Source of the DNA: Linepithema humile
Lineage: Eukaryota > Arthropoda > Insecta > Hymenoptera > Formicidae
DNA length: 64,000 nucleotides
Reading direction: 5' to 3'
Assembly: GCF_040581485.1 (NCBI RefSeq)
Contig: NC_090132.1
Coordinates: forward strand, 9,125,001 to 9,189,000
The notes beneath the pieces are model-generated. The model was not told the origin of the DNA. It was given only the letters and a program-made list of their open reading frames with translations, and searched no databases. Position numbers and translations under genes: made by a program. Below are positions 49,801 to 61,015 of this stretch, piece after piece (positions within the stretch are counted from its first letter, which is position 1; every line of letters starts with the position of its first letter).

Positions 49801-52303
49801 TATCCGAATAAACGGTTTAAATAATATTGAAACAAATATTTACTCCGATAATATGCGTAACAGATCAAATAAAAAAATATAGAAAATATTCATAGTTCCC
49901 GGTCGCTGAAATAATGGAAGTTATAATGGAAGTTATAACGGAAATAATAAACTTTATGAAAACCTAAAAACCGTTTACATCGGAAAGAGATTAAGGATAT
50001 TTGTTTATTCTTTTATGTTATTTTCTAATGGCGTAATCCGCCATGCGCAATTTTTGGCCGACATATCGGATAATGTCAACGTTTATTTATATAACACTTC
50101 TACATTCTATTCAGCATAATGCTGGCTTTTAAAAGCGGATTTATAAAAAGATTCTTGCGATTTTATTTATAGAATGTCCAGTTTCCGAAGATGGAATGGA
50201 AAGATTTGCTTGTCCGACCGCGGATAGAATGGGCAGATTTCATTGCATCGATGATCATGTCTTGTGCGACGGCTTTTTAGATTGTCCCACAGGCGAGGAC
50301 GAAGACAGACAAGCCTGCTTGTTTTACAAAACTGTGAGTAGAATTATTGTATTTATCTCATATTTTCTTCGTACGCACGAAAAATTCCAGTTGTTGAATT
50401 TTAGTTCTTTTCGCGAAAACAAACTAATTAAAATGTAGCGATATTTCTTTCTCTTCAATTTTATAGTATATCTTATACGACATATTTTTGTTTTAATCTT
50501 TTTAACTTCTAATTAGTCGTTTACACTTAAATATGTGTTTGTAATACAAGCTAAAAAACAGAATCCCGGATATGCTGAAAATATTACAGAAAGAAAAGTT
50601 TAAGATGTTTTATCTTCAATAACTATGTTTTCTTTATATTTTTTATCACAATACATTTGTTGAGTAATTCACTTTTTAAAATTAATTATCTGATAATATC
50701 TGAATACTTATGTAGTTAACAAGTAAAGTATTAAAGTAAGCAAATAGTAAAATGCCAAAGATAATTAATGTTTTGAACAGTTATTGTCTTTCCCAACAAT
50801 ATCAAAATAAATTAAAAAAAAAAATTCCTTGTTTCTAGAAGAACGCTATTGAAATTTTCATATGTTAATTAACTTGTAGTATTTTAGATTCTATGTAAAA
50901 CTTCGCTGAACTTTTGAAATGACTTTCGTTATAAAGTTCAAAAGAAAATGGAAGCGTATATTTGCACTAACCGTGGGTGTAATATCAAGAGCCAGTTTTC
51001 TAACTTGCCAGTAGTATTTTCCAAGGCTTTGAAGACGGAGGAAAACACAGAGAACAGAATCTTTTGATAATTTACACATCATTTGGTTGCACGTGTGTGA
51101 AATAATACGAATGTCGGTAAATTCGCGTTATCCGACTTGCTTTTATCAATGTAATTCCTTGTGTCGAGGGAATATTATTACCAGCAGAACGAAGAGTGAA
51201 GTAATATTATCGATATTTTCTTCAGATACGAAAAAATGCATATATTTTTTTATCTTTATAGAAAAGCTACGTGTTAAAAAGATTATTAAAATTACTCTGC
51301 ATGACTTGTGTCGGAGTAAATAAATTAAATAATGAATATCATATGATAAAGTTATGGATTAAATATTGATATTTAAATTGGAACTTTGTGAAGATGAATT
51401 GTATGCAAAAAAAAATCACAGTTTGTAGGTATTTATATTTAGAACAATCTGAAGCGAAGAGGTAAAATTGTAGTGACAATTTTTTTTCGCCAATTTGGAG
51501 TCGACCTTTCATTAACGAAAATGTCGAAGTATCAATAGCTACAGTATTGATCTGCAAATGAAAAGCCTCCTGCGAATGAAATTTGAGGGAAATAAGCGGA
51601 AAATAAAATTAGATTTTAAAAAAAATTCATTTTAGATAGATTTTAAAGGAACTGCAATTTGAAACTTGATTACAAAGGTATAGTAATAGTGAACTAAAGT
51701 TACTAAATTGCCATAAAAATAATATCTTTCCTCGACGCATGTTCACTAAAGAGAAGCAATTTTAAATTCATCAAAGAATGTGTCATGCAATTTTGATCTG
51801 TTTTTTTCTACAACATCCTACACAGTTGTTTAAATTATCGCATTATTACTATTGCTGTTATTGAGAAATAACAACAACAATGCTAATATATGCGCCAGTT
51901 GTTGTTAACGACCTGTAACCTTTTTACATCTCGTGAAGAGAATATAAAATTGAACATCGCTTGCAAAATTTGTTTTGCAAAATGCAGCTAAGCAAACTCT
52001 TGCGTCAATTTGCTCAATTGTATACTCTACGTATTTAACGTATTCTGAACCGTATAATCGATAAGACTGCCAATCACTTCATAAATTATGCACTTCAATT
52101 ATTAATTACGAATTAATTAACAGTCATTACATAAACGACGCGGAGGAATAATAGTGAAGCATTATGGGCGGCATTGCGGACTCTCACTCTCTTTTCTCGT
52201 TGAATCGAACAAAATGATATAATCGCATTCTGGTGTGTTTCAGACAAAAGCGCATTTGGACGTATTAGCGGATGCCATACTACGATGGGCAAGAGGACGC
52301 TAA
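46900..52303 (+). CDS. jeb: Secreted LDL-receptor class A domain protein, probable Jelly belly (ALK ligand)
   Basis: Three coding exons join in phase: 46900-47842 (donor ATCG|GTGAGT, phase 1), 50173-50333 (acceptor TTATAG, donor ACT|GTGAGT, phase 0) and 52244-52303 (acceptor TTTCAG, stop TAA). The product is 387 residues from the ATG at 46900, or 383 from the better-context ATG at 46912. A hydrophobic leader, MAVCMFWLLTYVGQG, indicates secretion. A low-complexity middle follows, with a Gln run (47377-47391) and basic sites AKKRR and GSKRS. Exon 2 encodes one LDLa module with six Cys and the calcium-binding pattern CDGFLDCPTGEDEDR. The tail TKAHLDVLADAILRWARGR resembles the Jeb/HEN-1 family, where the LDLa-bearing ligand activates the ALK receptor in muscle and neural development. 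The assignment rests on memory of that family; another secreted LDLa protein is possible. At 387 residues it is shorter than the Drosophila protein. Confidence 0.72.
47843..50172. other. Intron 1 of the LDLa gene
   Basis: An AT-rich 2330-base intron between the leader/linker exon and the LDLa exon. I see small local duplications (for example two related TAGGTCAC..ATATAAA segments at 49323-49369 and repeated GGAAGTTATAA near 49917-49940), but no gene. Confidence 0.7.
50334..52243. other. Intron 2 of the LDLa gene
   Basis: An AT-rich 1910-base intron ending TGGTGTGTTTCAG. No nested gene, repeat family or RNA gene is recognisable. Confidence 0.7.
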
Positions 52304-52525
52304 TTCCTTCTTTGTTGACGATAAACCTCTGTACATAAAAGTCACAAGTCTGATACGTCTCTACTTCTTTATATATTCATCAATATCTTATATCTTTTTC
52401 TCTTACATTAATCTATTTTCCGGAAACTGTTTTTTCTCTATGTTTGGCGCATAGAGACGTTCATATTGAAATCAAACTCAGGGGAACGTTAAGATGAACC
52501 GTCTCTCTCTCTCTCTCTCTCCCCC

Positions 52526-52562
<37 letters not shown>

Positions 52563-54068
52563 CTCTATCTCTCTTCCCTTCTCTGTTTCCCCCACAGAAG
52601 TGATTATGATCGCTCGACTTAATCTCCGAGGAGACATGGCATGGTTCTAACTACACTAAAAATCGGTTAGCAAGGTCTATCGTAACCAAAATATCCTTAC
52701 ATAAAGTACAAATTAAGGTGTCCGAACTTTTAGAATGTTATAAATAAAGTTCGTAAGAGAGTTATGGCATTTTAACGCCGCTGTGTGTGGCGCACGAGAG
52801 TACCCGACTTGGATAATTTCAGTTTTAAGCATCTACTAGCTATACCACAGATGATGTATTACGATTTCATATTGAGCGATTTCCGCGAGATCGTACTAAC
52901 TCTTTAACGACTTTATTTTGGTACAATAAAGTAATTTTGAAGACTGAGAACTATTTACTTCATTCCCAGAGTAAAACACGCGGCTTCACCGTCGCGCCGA
53001 ACCGATAGGAGCGTACGATCGTATCGTTTGGCAAGGAACGGGCACGTGTACCTAGAGACTTCCTCCTAGAGTACTTCCTACGAGATTGTAAAAGAAATGT
53101 ATTCGCGTTCAATCAAACCACTCCGCAAGACGTTGACGCGTAAGCGCGAACGTAATAAAATCAACGTCGATTCGGTCTTCTGGAAGAAACGTCTCCTTTC
53201 GCCTTGTGCACGCTCTATGTTGTCATCGATATCTCTAAACGTTTATTTCGAATTTATGGAAAAAAAAATAAACAATGTTCAAATAAAAACAAAGCGAATG
53301 CATTCAGCAAAAAAAAAAAAAGAAAAAAAATAAGAAAAAAAACTTTGTGAAGATTGATTGCGCTTCACCGAAAAACCTACTTTGAAATACCGAGTTAGGA
53401 ATTATTAGAGAGAAATTTATTAGAGAGTTATTTGCTGTTGTATGCCTTGCGTTCTGCGACGTTTATTTACGAGCCTTTATCACACATATTCAGAAATTCA
53501 CAAATATATGTATCGATATTGCTGTGAAATTGATGAAAATGAATTTCTCCTATGTTAAACATTTGATGTCCAAGAATTATGACTTAACGGTAACATAATA
53601 ATACATATATATTCCAACTATCACAGGCAGTTTTGTACTTTCATTTTCCATACCAAATCAAATATTTATTATTCGCTAAGAAAATATCTGGTGCTGCGTT
53701 GTGTCTTATATTTGTAGAAAGATAAATAAGGAAAAACATATATATGTCAAATACATCAACACACAAAAATGCCCCATTTACAAAAATATATTACTCCTCT
53801 TTTCGGGGTTTCTCTATGCGTTTCTACAAAATGACTGTAACGTAAGTAAACTTATGTATATGTAAGTATACTTAACTTATAAGTTCGCTCTCCCTCTCAG
53901 GAATGCTTTCATCTTAACAAACGTATTTCGTTGTTGTAATACCTTTTTTATCGCAATGACAATATTTCTCCCAAGAAATATAATATCGATATGCTATATC
54001 GTTGCGCGATACGATCATACAATCTTCATTCTATGATCTATATTTATATATCGTATATCCGTCTGTTG
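52304..54068. other. Convergent 3' interval between the LDLa gene and the unknown minus-strand gene
   Basis: This should contain the 3' UTR of the LDLa gene and that of the minus-strand gene stopping at 54069. Plus-strand AATAAA sequences occur at about 52743, 52925 and 53270, any of which could end the LDLa transcript. A CT microsatellite lies at 52501-52583. No further gene is seen. Confidence 0.55.
52501..52583. repeat. (CT)n microsatellite
   Basis: About 80 bases of CT repeats interrupted by a C7 run, probably within the 3' UTR of the LDLa gene. Confidence 0.9.
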
Positions 54069-57000
54069 TTACAAACTTGAAGCGTACCAAATGCTGGATT
54101 GTGAATCTGGATTAAGCAGTATCGTATTCATAGGATTTAAGTGTTTTACGACAAATTGATTGTTTGTCTTATGTGTCGCAAAATCGTCAAATTGCAGATC
54201 ATTTGTTTGTAGCGGTACTGCTTGCGGCACAACTTCTCGTGGAAACGCTTTTGGTTGAGTATTCGAATCCATTAAAGCTACTACTTTTAGCGGGACATTT
54301 TCTGCAACTTTAATATTTCTGTCGTTTATGTATACAGGTATTCGTTGGATACCTGATTCGTTTTTCACGGCCAAATATTTTACAGGTTGAGTGACATTTT
54401 GCAATAACATAGCACGAGGCTGATCGTCGGTCACTTTTAAGTACATACATGGCTTGTGCTTTTGCTCCACTGGTAACAATGGTATGCTTCGCATACCATT
54501 AGACTGATTAATGCAATCATTAGTGTCGTTGTTATAGCTTTTTATATTGTATGAAGCTTTGGGCTGCACGGTATCTTCACAAAAATGCTGCGCTTGTGAC
54601 ATATTATTATATTTACGTGAACAATGGGTGGAATCGAAATAAAGATATTGTTCGTTGCAACGACATGTATTAGTTTGGTTCTTCTTACAATTTGCGTGAA
54701 ATGTTTCTTCACATGTGGGTTCTCTAGATTTTTTGTCAGTTTGAACGTTCTGAGAGAAGCTTAACGTTGCAGTCGGTATCATCCTGTTGTTAACATCGTT
54801 AAAAAGAATATTTTGATTCTGATCGCGTTCACCGGTATCGCTCGTTTCACGTGTATGCAACTTAGCCTGTCGAGTAGTCTGTTGCATCCGTTTCGTCGAC
54901 TCTACATCGATATTCAGAAAATTTGCGCGTTGTAAGTAATTAATCGGACAATAATTTGAATGAAGATGTTTCCTCGTGTTTGACGCAATTTGTTCTTGCT
55001 GACTTGATTTCTCGGAATATGCATTTGTATCGTATGAAGTTTCAGAAGTTTGCGAGTGCGAAGACTCGTCAAATCGAGAAAATTTATTTCTTCTTCTGCT
55101 CAATTCGTCGGAACATATATTTATATCAAACTCATCGACCTGAGACTCTCGCGTATCCTTTATTTCCATCGGTCCACTCTGAAACTCCGACAATTTTGAT
55201 CGATTACGTGCGCTTACTGTGCTAGGTGTAGCAAGATTTTTGAACATATTTGGAAACTCTGTTTCATAAAACTCGTTGTTAATATTCTGATCTGGAGTTT
55301 TGTTAAATAAGTTCATTGTAGACCTCTTATACAAGTCTTCTGGACAATCATCGTTTATTTGAACAGAATGATTGTTTTTGTTAATGATAACGTTACATCG
55401 ACGGAGAATGGTAGGTACTCGCTTAACATTTTTCACGTTTGCCTTATCGTCACATTTTGAAAGTGTGTCCTTTGATGGATAGTTATCAGTCGATAGCTTT
55501 TCATGGAAATAATCTTTTGATAAATGTCCCTTTGCCGGTAACACAGAATCGCTTGTAAAAATCAAATTTTTCACATATTTTGCGTTATCAATGCATTGTG
55601 CATTCCTATGATCAGAAATATCGATATGAAAATTATCCTTATTCCAATTACTTTTCGAAGGATGACTAATATGTTTAGATACCCTCTGAGAACCTAAGTG
55701 GATTGGATTTTTTTCGTTCACGAAACAAAAACTTGCTGGTCTCGGAAGCTGATTAATACCTGATGATTGTTTCGCATATTGATCGTTGTTCTCCTGATTT
55801 TCCACAATAAAGCTATTTGTGTCATATGTTGTAGAAGTATTTTGCTGTGTTGAGCAAGATATAGAGCTGCAAGGTGTTATGCCACTGCTTTTTTGAAATT
55901 CCGCATTTTGTATGAAATGAGATTTGTTATTCTTCTGAGATACATCTTGTAGACGAGTTGCAATTGTATGGTTTTCGATACATTTAGGAACTTCAAATTC
56001 GACAGGTGAAAATTGTGAAACATTAGAGTTTGTGCACGCTTGATACTCCTCAGACACTGCAGGCGATTCCACGTTTAATTCTTGATTATTTTTTTCACGC
56101 AAAAGTTGTAGACGAAAAGTATCAGTATAAGCATGTCTCAATTTTTGTAATGTTGTTGTAACAGGATCTAAAATGGTTATGTACAGTTAACAGAAGAATT
56201 AATAAATTAATCATTAACAAGCTAAATCCTAATCATTTTTTATACGTACCTGGTTGATAATTCTGTAGAAAGTTGGATTCAAAATTTTCAGCAGAAGTTA
56301 TTTTACAAAATTCTGTATAGCGAATTAATGGATCCCAAGATTTACTTTCGCTATCTTTTGAACAACTCTGTTCTATTTTTTTTTCATTCTCTCTATTGTC
56401 TTTTGTTTGGTCGGTGTTATCATACATTCTAAAAAAAAATAAGTATTTTATTTTATTATTGTACAATCTACTTTTCTCTCTTTCTTATCTTAGATATAAA
56501 TATAACATGATTTATGATTTTACTTACTGTGATTGAGTGGTAATAGCTTCCACTTTGTTCGTTAACTGTTCCTTATCATTTTGGAACAATCTCCGCTTGC
56601 ATATATCTTCTTTTTGAACGGCATATTTCAATTCATCGTTAATTTTTTGTTTTATAATTTTATTTGGATCTACCTTTTGAAAGCCATTATCCTTTCCTTT
56701 CTTTTTAATGCACACATTCTTATTTTGGCTATAATATTAACACGTAATCTTTATAAAACACTTTTTATATGTATATTTAAGAAAAAATAGCTTATAATCA
56801 TAGTAAATGTCATTTAAATCAATGAACATACCACTGTCCCTTTGTTAAATCTGGACTTTGCTCCAGAGTACCCGGTGTCCATTCTAAACTATGTTTTACA
56901 AAGCCTTTATTGGGAGATTTTTTAGTTTCATCATCTGATGATATTTCTATTATACATCTATAAAAAAATAAGAAACATATGTAATAGCATTTCAATATAT

Positions 57001-58238
57001 ATACTTGAAGTAAACTACTTCACTTTCGAATCAGTAATATACTTACTTTGATTCTGGAGTATCACCATTAAAAAGTTTTAACGCATCAGCATTTAGCCGG
57101 GCTTTATCAAATATATTTTCTGATGTCTCTGCTGTAAGATATTATAATTATCAACATTGTCTTTATTGTTTTACTGTCACAACAAATTAATTGCAATAAA
57201 CATACCTTTCCGAATATTTTTACTCTTTGTACCATTTCTATATATGCCAGCATCCTGAAATAATAATGTAAAAGAATCTATATTTATAATACAGTCTGAA
57301 AATAGAATATTATGATCATTAAATAAAATTGCATACAAGTTTTGGTAGAAGTCTGTTGCAAATTCTTGCACGGCCTTGCTTTCTTTGTCTATCTTTAAAG
57401 CTTCCCTTTTCCACATTATCCTGAAATAAATTCCAGAGTATATTTTATTCACATATATGAAAATTATTCACAACAATTTATACATGTAAATTACATTTTT
57501 CTGTCGCACATATAATAATTTATCTAAAAATTTCACATAAAAATTTTACTGTCTTTTACATGTTAAAGTTTCCTCTCTGGAAAATATTATAAACATTACA
57601 GAATTATTTAAACATAGTTTTAATTAGAAAAATGTTAGTTAATAATTTCTGTGAAACACCAGCTACAAGACAAAAGATTCTCACTTGTAAAAATCAGTAA
57701 ATAATTTTAGTAAACACCACACCACGAAACTAACCTAACTTTGTTAGAATACAGCTATTTATTCGTATTACAAAACCAATGCGATTATTTTGAATATGTA
57801 ACAATAAACAATAATTACGCAGCAATATCTCTAACTATTCTACGTACATTTAATTATGTAAAGCGTTAATATATAACAATCATAACATGTATCAACAACA
57901 CACGTGCGACGTTTAGTAGAGATACTACGCACATGTATTTAAAGCTCAAACACAATTCACGTTTACTTTTCAAGGTTATTTTATCATGTATCGAGCCAGA
58001 TAAATTCCTAAATATAAATTAAAATCTGTTTTAAAGATTTTTGGAGCAGGATAAAGGCTCGAAGAAAGATTCGGAATAATTACGAGACAGAGCGCACATT
58101 TACGCCCGCGAAACATACCAATGTCTTCTTGGCTTTCAAGATCTTTGAATGTATTTTGTCGAGCTCCTTTTTCCGTCGCTTTCGGCTCGGTTTCGGCGCT
58201 TCTTTTCTGTCGACGATCTTCTGTGTTATTTTACCCAT
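54069..58238 (-). CDS. Unrecognised 980-residue basic/Asn-Ser-rich protein, eight exons
   Basis: Exons in transcript order: 58119-58238, 57337-57420, 57206-57254, 57047-57131, 56832-56957, 56528-56728, 56250-56428, 54069-56167. All junctions are GT-AG and all phases agree (0,0,1,2,2,2,1), giving 980 residues and a TAA stop, so the gene model is well supported although I do not recognise the protein. The N-terminus MGKITQKIVDRKEAPKPSRK is followed by RRKKEL, a very basic stretch like a nuclear localisation signal. Residues about 114-123 read CIIEISSDDE, matching a SUMO-interacting motif (hydrophobic core followed by Ser/acidic). The last exon encodes about 700 Asn/Ser/Gln-rich residues, probably disordered, with a Cys cluster (CEETFHANCKKN then TCRC) near residue 766. 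There is no signal peptide or membrane segment. A nuclear role is inferred only. Short introns (about 80-370 bases apart from the first) are typical of insect genes. Confidence 0.8.
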
Positions 58239-58731
58239 CTCACCAACTTACGATTTTGCGAGTTACTGCGCACAGTCAAACTTCCCAGTGACAAACGCGA
58301 ATGCTGATGCGTCAATGACGACTACCTTCGTATCTGTTTATTTACCTTCTGTTATTTACCCTCTCTACCACATGGTAGTAGAATCGTCTGTAATTTCAAG
58401 AATTCTTGTGTCTGACATCATAAAAGAAAGCGTGGAGAAGGAAAACAATTCGTTATATCAATGTAAACGAGCGTGCAAGAATGAAAATTGATGACTAATA
58501 TAGAGGAGAGCGTGTTTTTAGAAAATAAAAAATTATTTACATGATGAATAAAAAGGCATGAATTGGAAGAACGTAATTGATTTCTGACAAATATTAACTG
58601 TAGTTATTTAACATTATATTACGTGATTTGTATTACTATATTGTTATAGTAATATTTCTTGTAATAACCTATATCTTTCTTACTTCAACAAATTGATAAT
58701 GATAAGATATAAGTACTTTTAAATAAATTCA

Positions 58732-58735
<4 letters not shown>

Positions 58736-58774
<39 letters not shown>
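58736..58774. repeat. (GA)n microsatellite
   Basis: An uninterrupted 39-base AG/GA dinucleotide repeat. Confidence 0.95.
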
Positions 58775-58777
<3 letters not shown>

Positions 58778-59317
58778 ATTGTTCAATATCATTCGTACAA
58801 ACCTACATTACAGTTTAAAGATTAAACACTTTGCACATGGCAAAAGGTACACCTTGGAATTTTTCGTAGAAATATTTATGCATGCTTCTATTAAACTTGA
58901 TCTATCTAATTGTTGATATTTATACACTAATGCTACAATGAGTAGATTAATTTAAATGGCCGAGTGAATTGGGGTTAAACTATTTGAACGCAGATCAGTT
59001 GCAGAGACGGACAAAAGTATGAACAAAATTTACAATATAAATAAAGAAATGTATAATGATTGCAAATAATGTTATTATTATGTTATTAAGCGTATTTGCG
59101 AGAATAAGTAAAGAGCAGTGCACGCAGCAGCAAAATCGATTAAGTATTTATTATTTCTATAAAAATTGCAAGAAACTAATTGATAAAAAGTTATTGTGTC
59201 AATTAAAAAAAATATAGAACTGTGAATTTAATTTTAATCCTAAAAAAATCATTATTTTTACTACTGCTTCGACAGAAACAAATTTTGCTACATTTATGAA
59301 TTGTTAATATTGCTACA

Positions 59318-59431
59318 TTAGAGAAAGACGAAAAATAAAAAGACTTTTTTATTCTCAAATCAATTAAAATCAATTAAAATCAATTAAAATCAATCAATTA
59401 AAAATGTCTTTATTTTTTGACTTTCCCTAAT
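59318..59431. repeat. 10-bp minisatellite flanked by inverted repeats
   Basis: Three and a half copies of CAATTAAAAT (59361-59400) lie between imperfect inverted arms of about 26 bases (59318-59345 beginning TTAGAGAAAGACG, and 59406-59431 ending ACTTTCCCTAA). The whole block can fold back. It may be a decayed hairpin transposon. Confidence 0.6.
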
Positions 59432-60181
59432 ATATATATATAATGACGTGTGCAATTTTATATGGTTCAATTTTAGACTCTACGTTTCTCATTAGAAATA
59501 TTGTAAGAAAATATTTGTTTTTTATATATATTAAGTTCTTTGATAATATATTGAAATAAATATTTAAAGATCAATTAAACCTGGCAGATATAATCATAAC
59601 TGTGCTTTTTTGTAAATGAGTATCGAGATTATGATTTTAAATTGGAAAAAGTAATAATAAATATCATCTATGATTGAGATCTTTATCTTTGTCAATAGGT
59701 TATCGACTGAAGTTCAAGTTATTTTCTGATAATTTATCCGTCACGTGCGCGATGTATGACAGAAAAGCACTATATAGTTGACAAGTTTCGACGACCTTTC
59801 TATGCATGTAGATGACATATCTCGCGATATGTGATACGTTCTCATTCGTATAACAGACTCGAACGGGACGCATGAATAAGTTGTACTCTGAAAGAGTGAG
59901 TGATACACTTTAACTAATTTCATGCGATATTATTGTGTCCCATGCGCGTGTCGTTTGTTGACCCAAGTTCCACAATAAGCCAGATAAGAGGGGCGGAAGA
60001 AACATACCGCTTCTGACGGTTAACGCTTCGACTTTCGTTTTAGTCCATCATCCGCCCGCTGAATCATTAAATCACTAACTGTTTTCTACTTCAGTTTATT
60101 TTGGCAGTGCGAAGTTTTTCTGCTCATCGTGTGATTAAGCACGATCAGTGAAGTTTCCGAATTTGAACGGTCGTAGTACGC

Positions 60182-60235
60182 ATGGAACAAAACATTATAC
60201 CATATCGACGAGATAGCATTTTTCTCTTCGCGTGA
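60182..60235 (+). other. Short upstream ORF before the candidate first exon
   Basis: ATG at 60182 opens a 17-codon frame ending TGA, 55 bases upstream of the candidate main start at 60291. If this is 5' UTR, it could dampen translation of the main frame. Confidence 0.3.
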
Positions 60236-60290
60236 GTTGTCTTATTTTCGTGATTTTGCAAGATTATACAACGATAATTTGCGATCAGAC

Positions 60291-60322
60291 ATGTCACGCT
60301 ACGGTGCCGTGACTTTTGAAAG
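60291..60322 (+). CDS. Candidate first coding exon of a gene leaving the window
   Basis: ATG at 60291 is followed by 32 coding bases (MSRYGAVTFE plus two bases) and a perfect donor AG|GTAAGT (phase 2). No matching downstream exon was found before 64000, so the rest would lie beyond the right edge. Upstream sequence at 59900-60290 has 5' UTR-like composition. With so little coding sequence the product cannot be identified, and chance is not excluded. Confidence 0.38.
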
Positions 60323-60438
60323 GTAAGTTTGCTTAAATTCTTTGTGAATTTACTTTAGAAGGTTCATCGGTTGATCGTCAAATTTGTGGCTTGTTTAGAA
60401 GAGATGACTTTTAGAGGATGCGTTCAGAGTAGAGTATA

Positions 60439-60834
60439 CACTCAAAAAAATATTTCGCTGATGTAGTTAGATTTCTAGATATCGCAACAAGAATGTATCG
60501 CTATTTTTCGTATCTGTGAAAACATTGTTTGTCACATATAGAATTTATAGCAGTAATGTTCTAGCAATAGCATCTGAAAAATTTAGGTACCATTGCTAAA
60601 TGTTATTCATTGCATAATCGAACACGTGATTGATCTTATATAGATAGGCGCTTTAGAGAAACTTTCTTTTTAAAGTTCACAAACAATACAGATATATATT
60701 CTGTTTCTGTCATCTAAACTGATTAAGTAATTACATATGCAATATCACAACAGTTGCTAATCATTTATCTGTTTTAGTTAATTTTTTACACCTAGAAAAT
60801 TTTAGCTATTATTGCAAGATCATTTTTTTGAGTG
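60439..60834. mobile_element. MITE copy 2 (396 bp) with TA target duplication
   Basis: It begins CACTCAAAAAAATA and ends ATTTTTTTGAGTG, with TA on both sides (60437-60438 and 60835-60836). It matches 28005-28399 almost base for base and in the same orientation. The TA flanks suggest a Tc1/mariner-like or similar TA-targeting source, but copy 1 has CA flanks, so the superfamily is uncertain. Non-coding and non-autonomous. Confidence 0.9.
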
Positions 60835-60938
60835 TACGATTTAAAGCTAATTATACAACTTAAATATTTGATCAATATTATTACGATTTATTTATATTGA
60901 AACTGTTTGGTTTAACTTTATTTCTTTCTTTTAATTTT

Positions 60939-61015
60939 ATAACATCAAAATTATGAAATTATATCGACATTCGATCATATCGACATTCGATATGGTTTCA
61001 TAATTTTGATGTTAT
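60939..61015. repeat. 20-bp perfect inverted repeat with internal direct repeat
   Basis: ATAACATCAAAATTATGAAA (60939-60958) and its exact reverse complement (60996-61015) flank a 37-base loop that itself contains ATATCGACATTCGAT twice. It is possibly a small hairpin element; it lies about 100 bases after MITE copy 2. Confidence 0.8.

Larger units (their letters stand above)
58239..60290. other. Divergent intergenic interval
   Basis: It separates the minus-strand unknown gene (start codon 58238) from a plus-strand candidate first exon at 60291. Both promoters should lie here. Contents: a GA microsatellite, a minisatellite flanked by inverted repeats at 59318-59431, and a mixed-composition segment at about 59900-60290 likely to be promoter plus 5' UTR, with a TCAGT initiator-like sequence near 60146. 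Confidence 0.5.

Noticed and set aside
46900..52303. Assignment of the LDLa gene as the insect IDLSRF-like neuropeptide precursor
   Set aside because: That precursor also has an LDLa module but, as I recall it, has the module near the N-terminus right after the leader peptide; here the module is C-terminal and followed by a Jeb-like tail.
10687..52303. Functional pairing of apolipophorin with the neighbouring LDLa-domain gene as a lipoprotein-receptor system
   Set aside because: The LDLa protein has no membrane segment, EGF or beta-propeller modules of lipophorin receptors, and 12 kb of intergenic DNA separates the divergent genes; adjacency is probably coincidental.
57177..57452. Minus-strand 91-codon frame across 57177-57452 as a single exon
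   Set aside because: A two-exon reading (57337-57420 and 57206-57254) with intact GT-AG sites keeps phase with both neighbours, whereas the unspliced frame does not.
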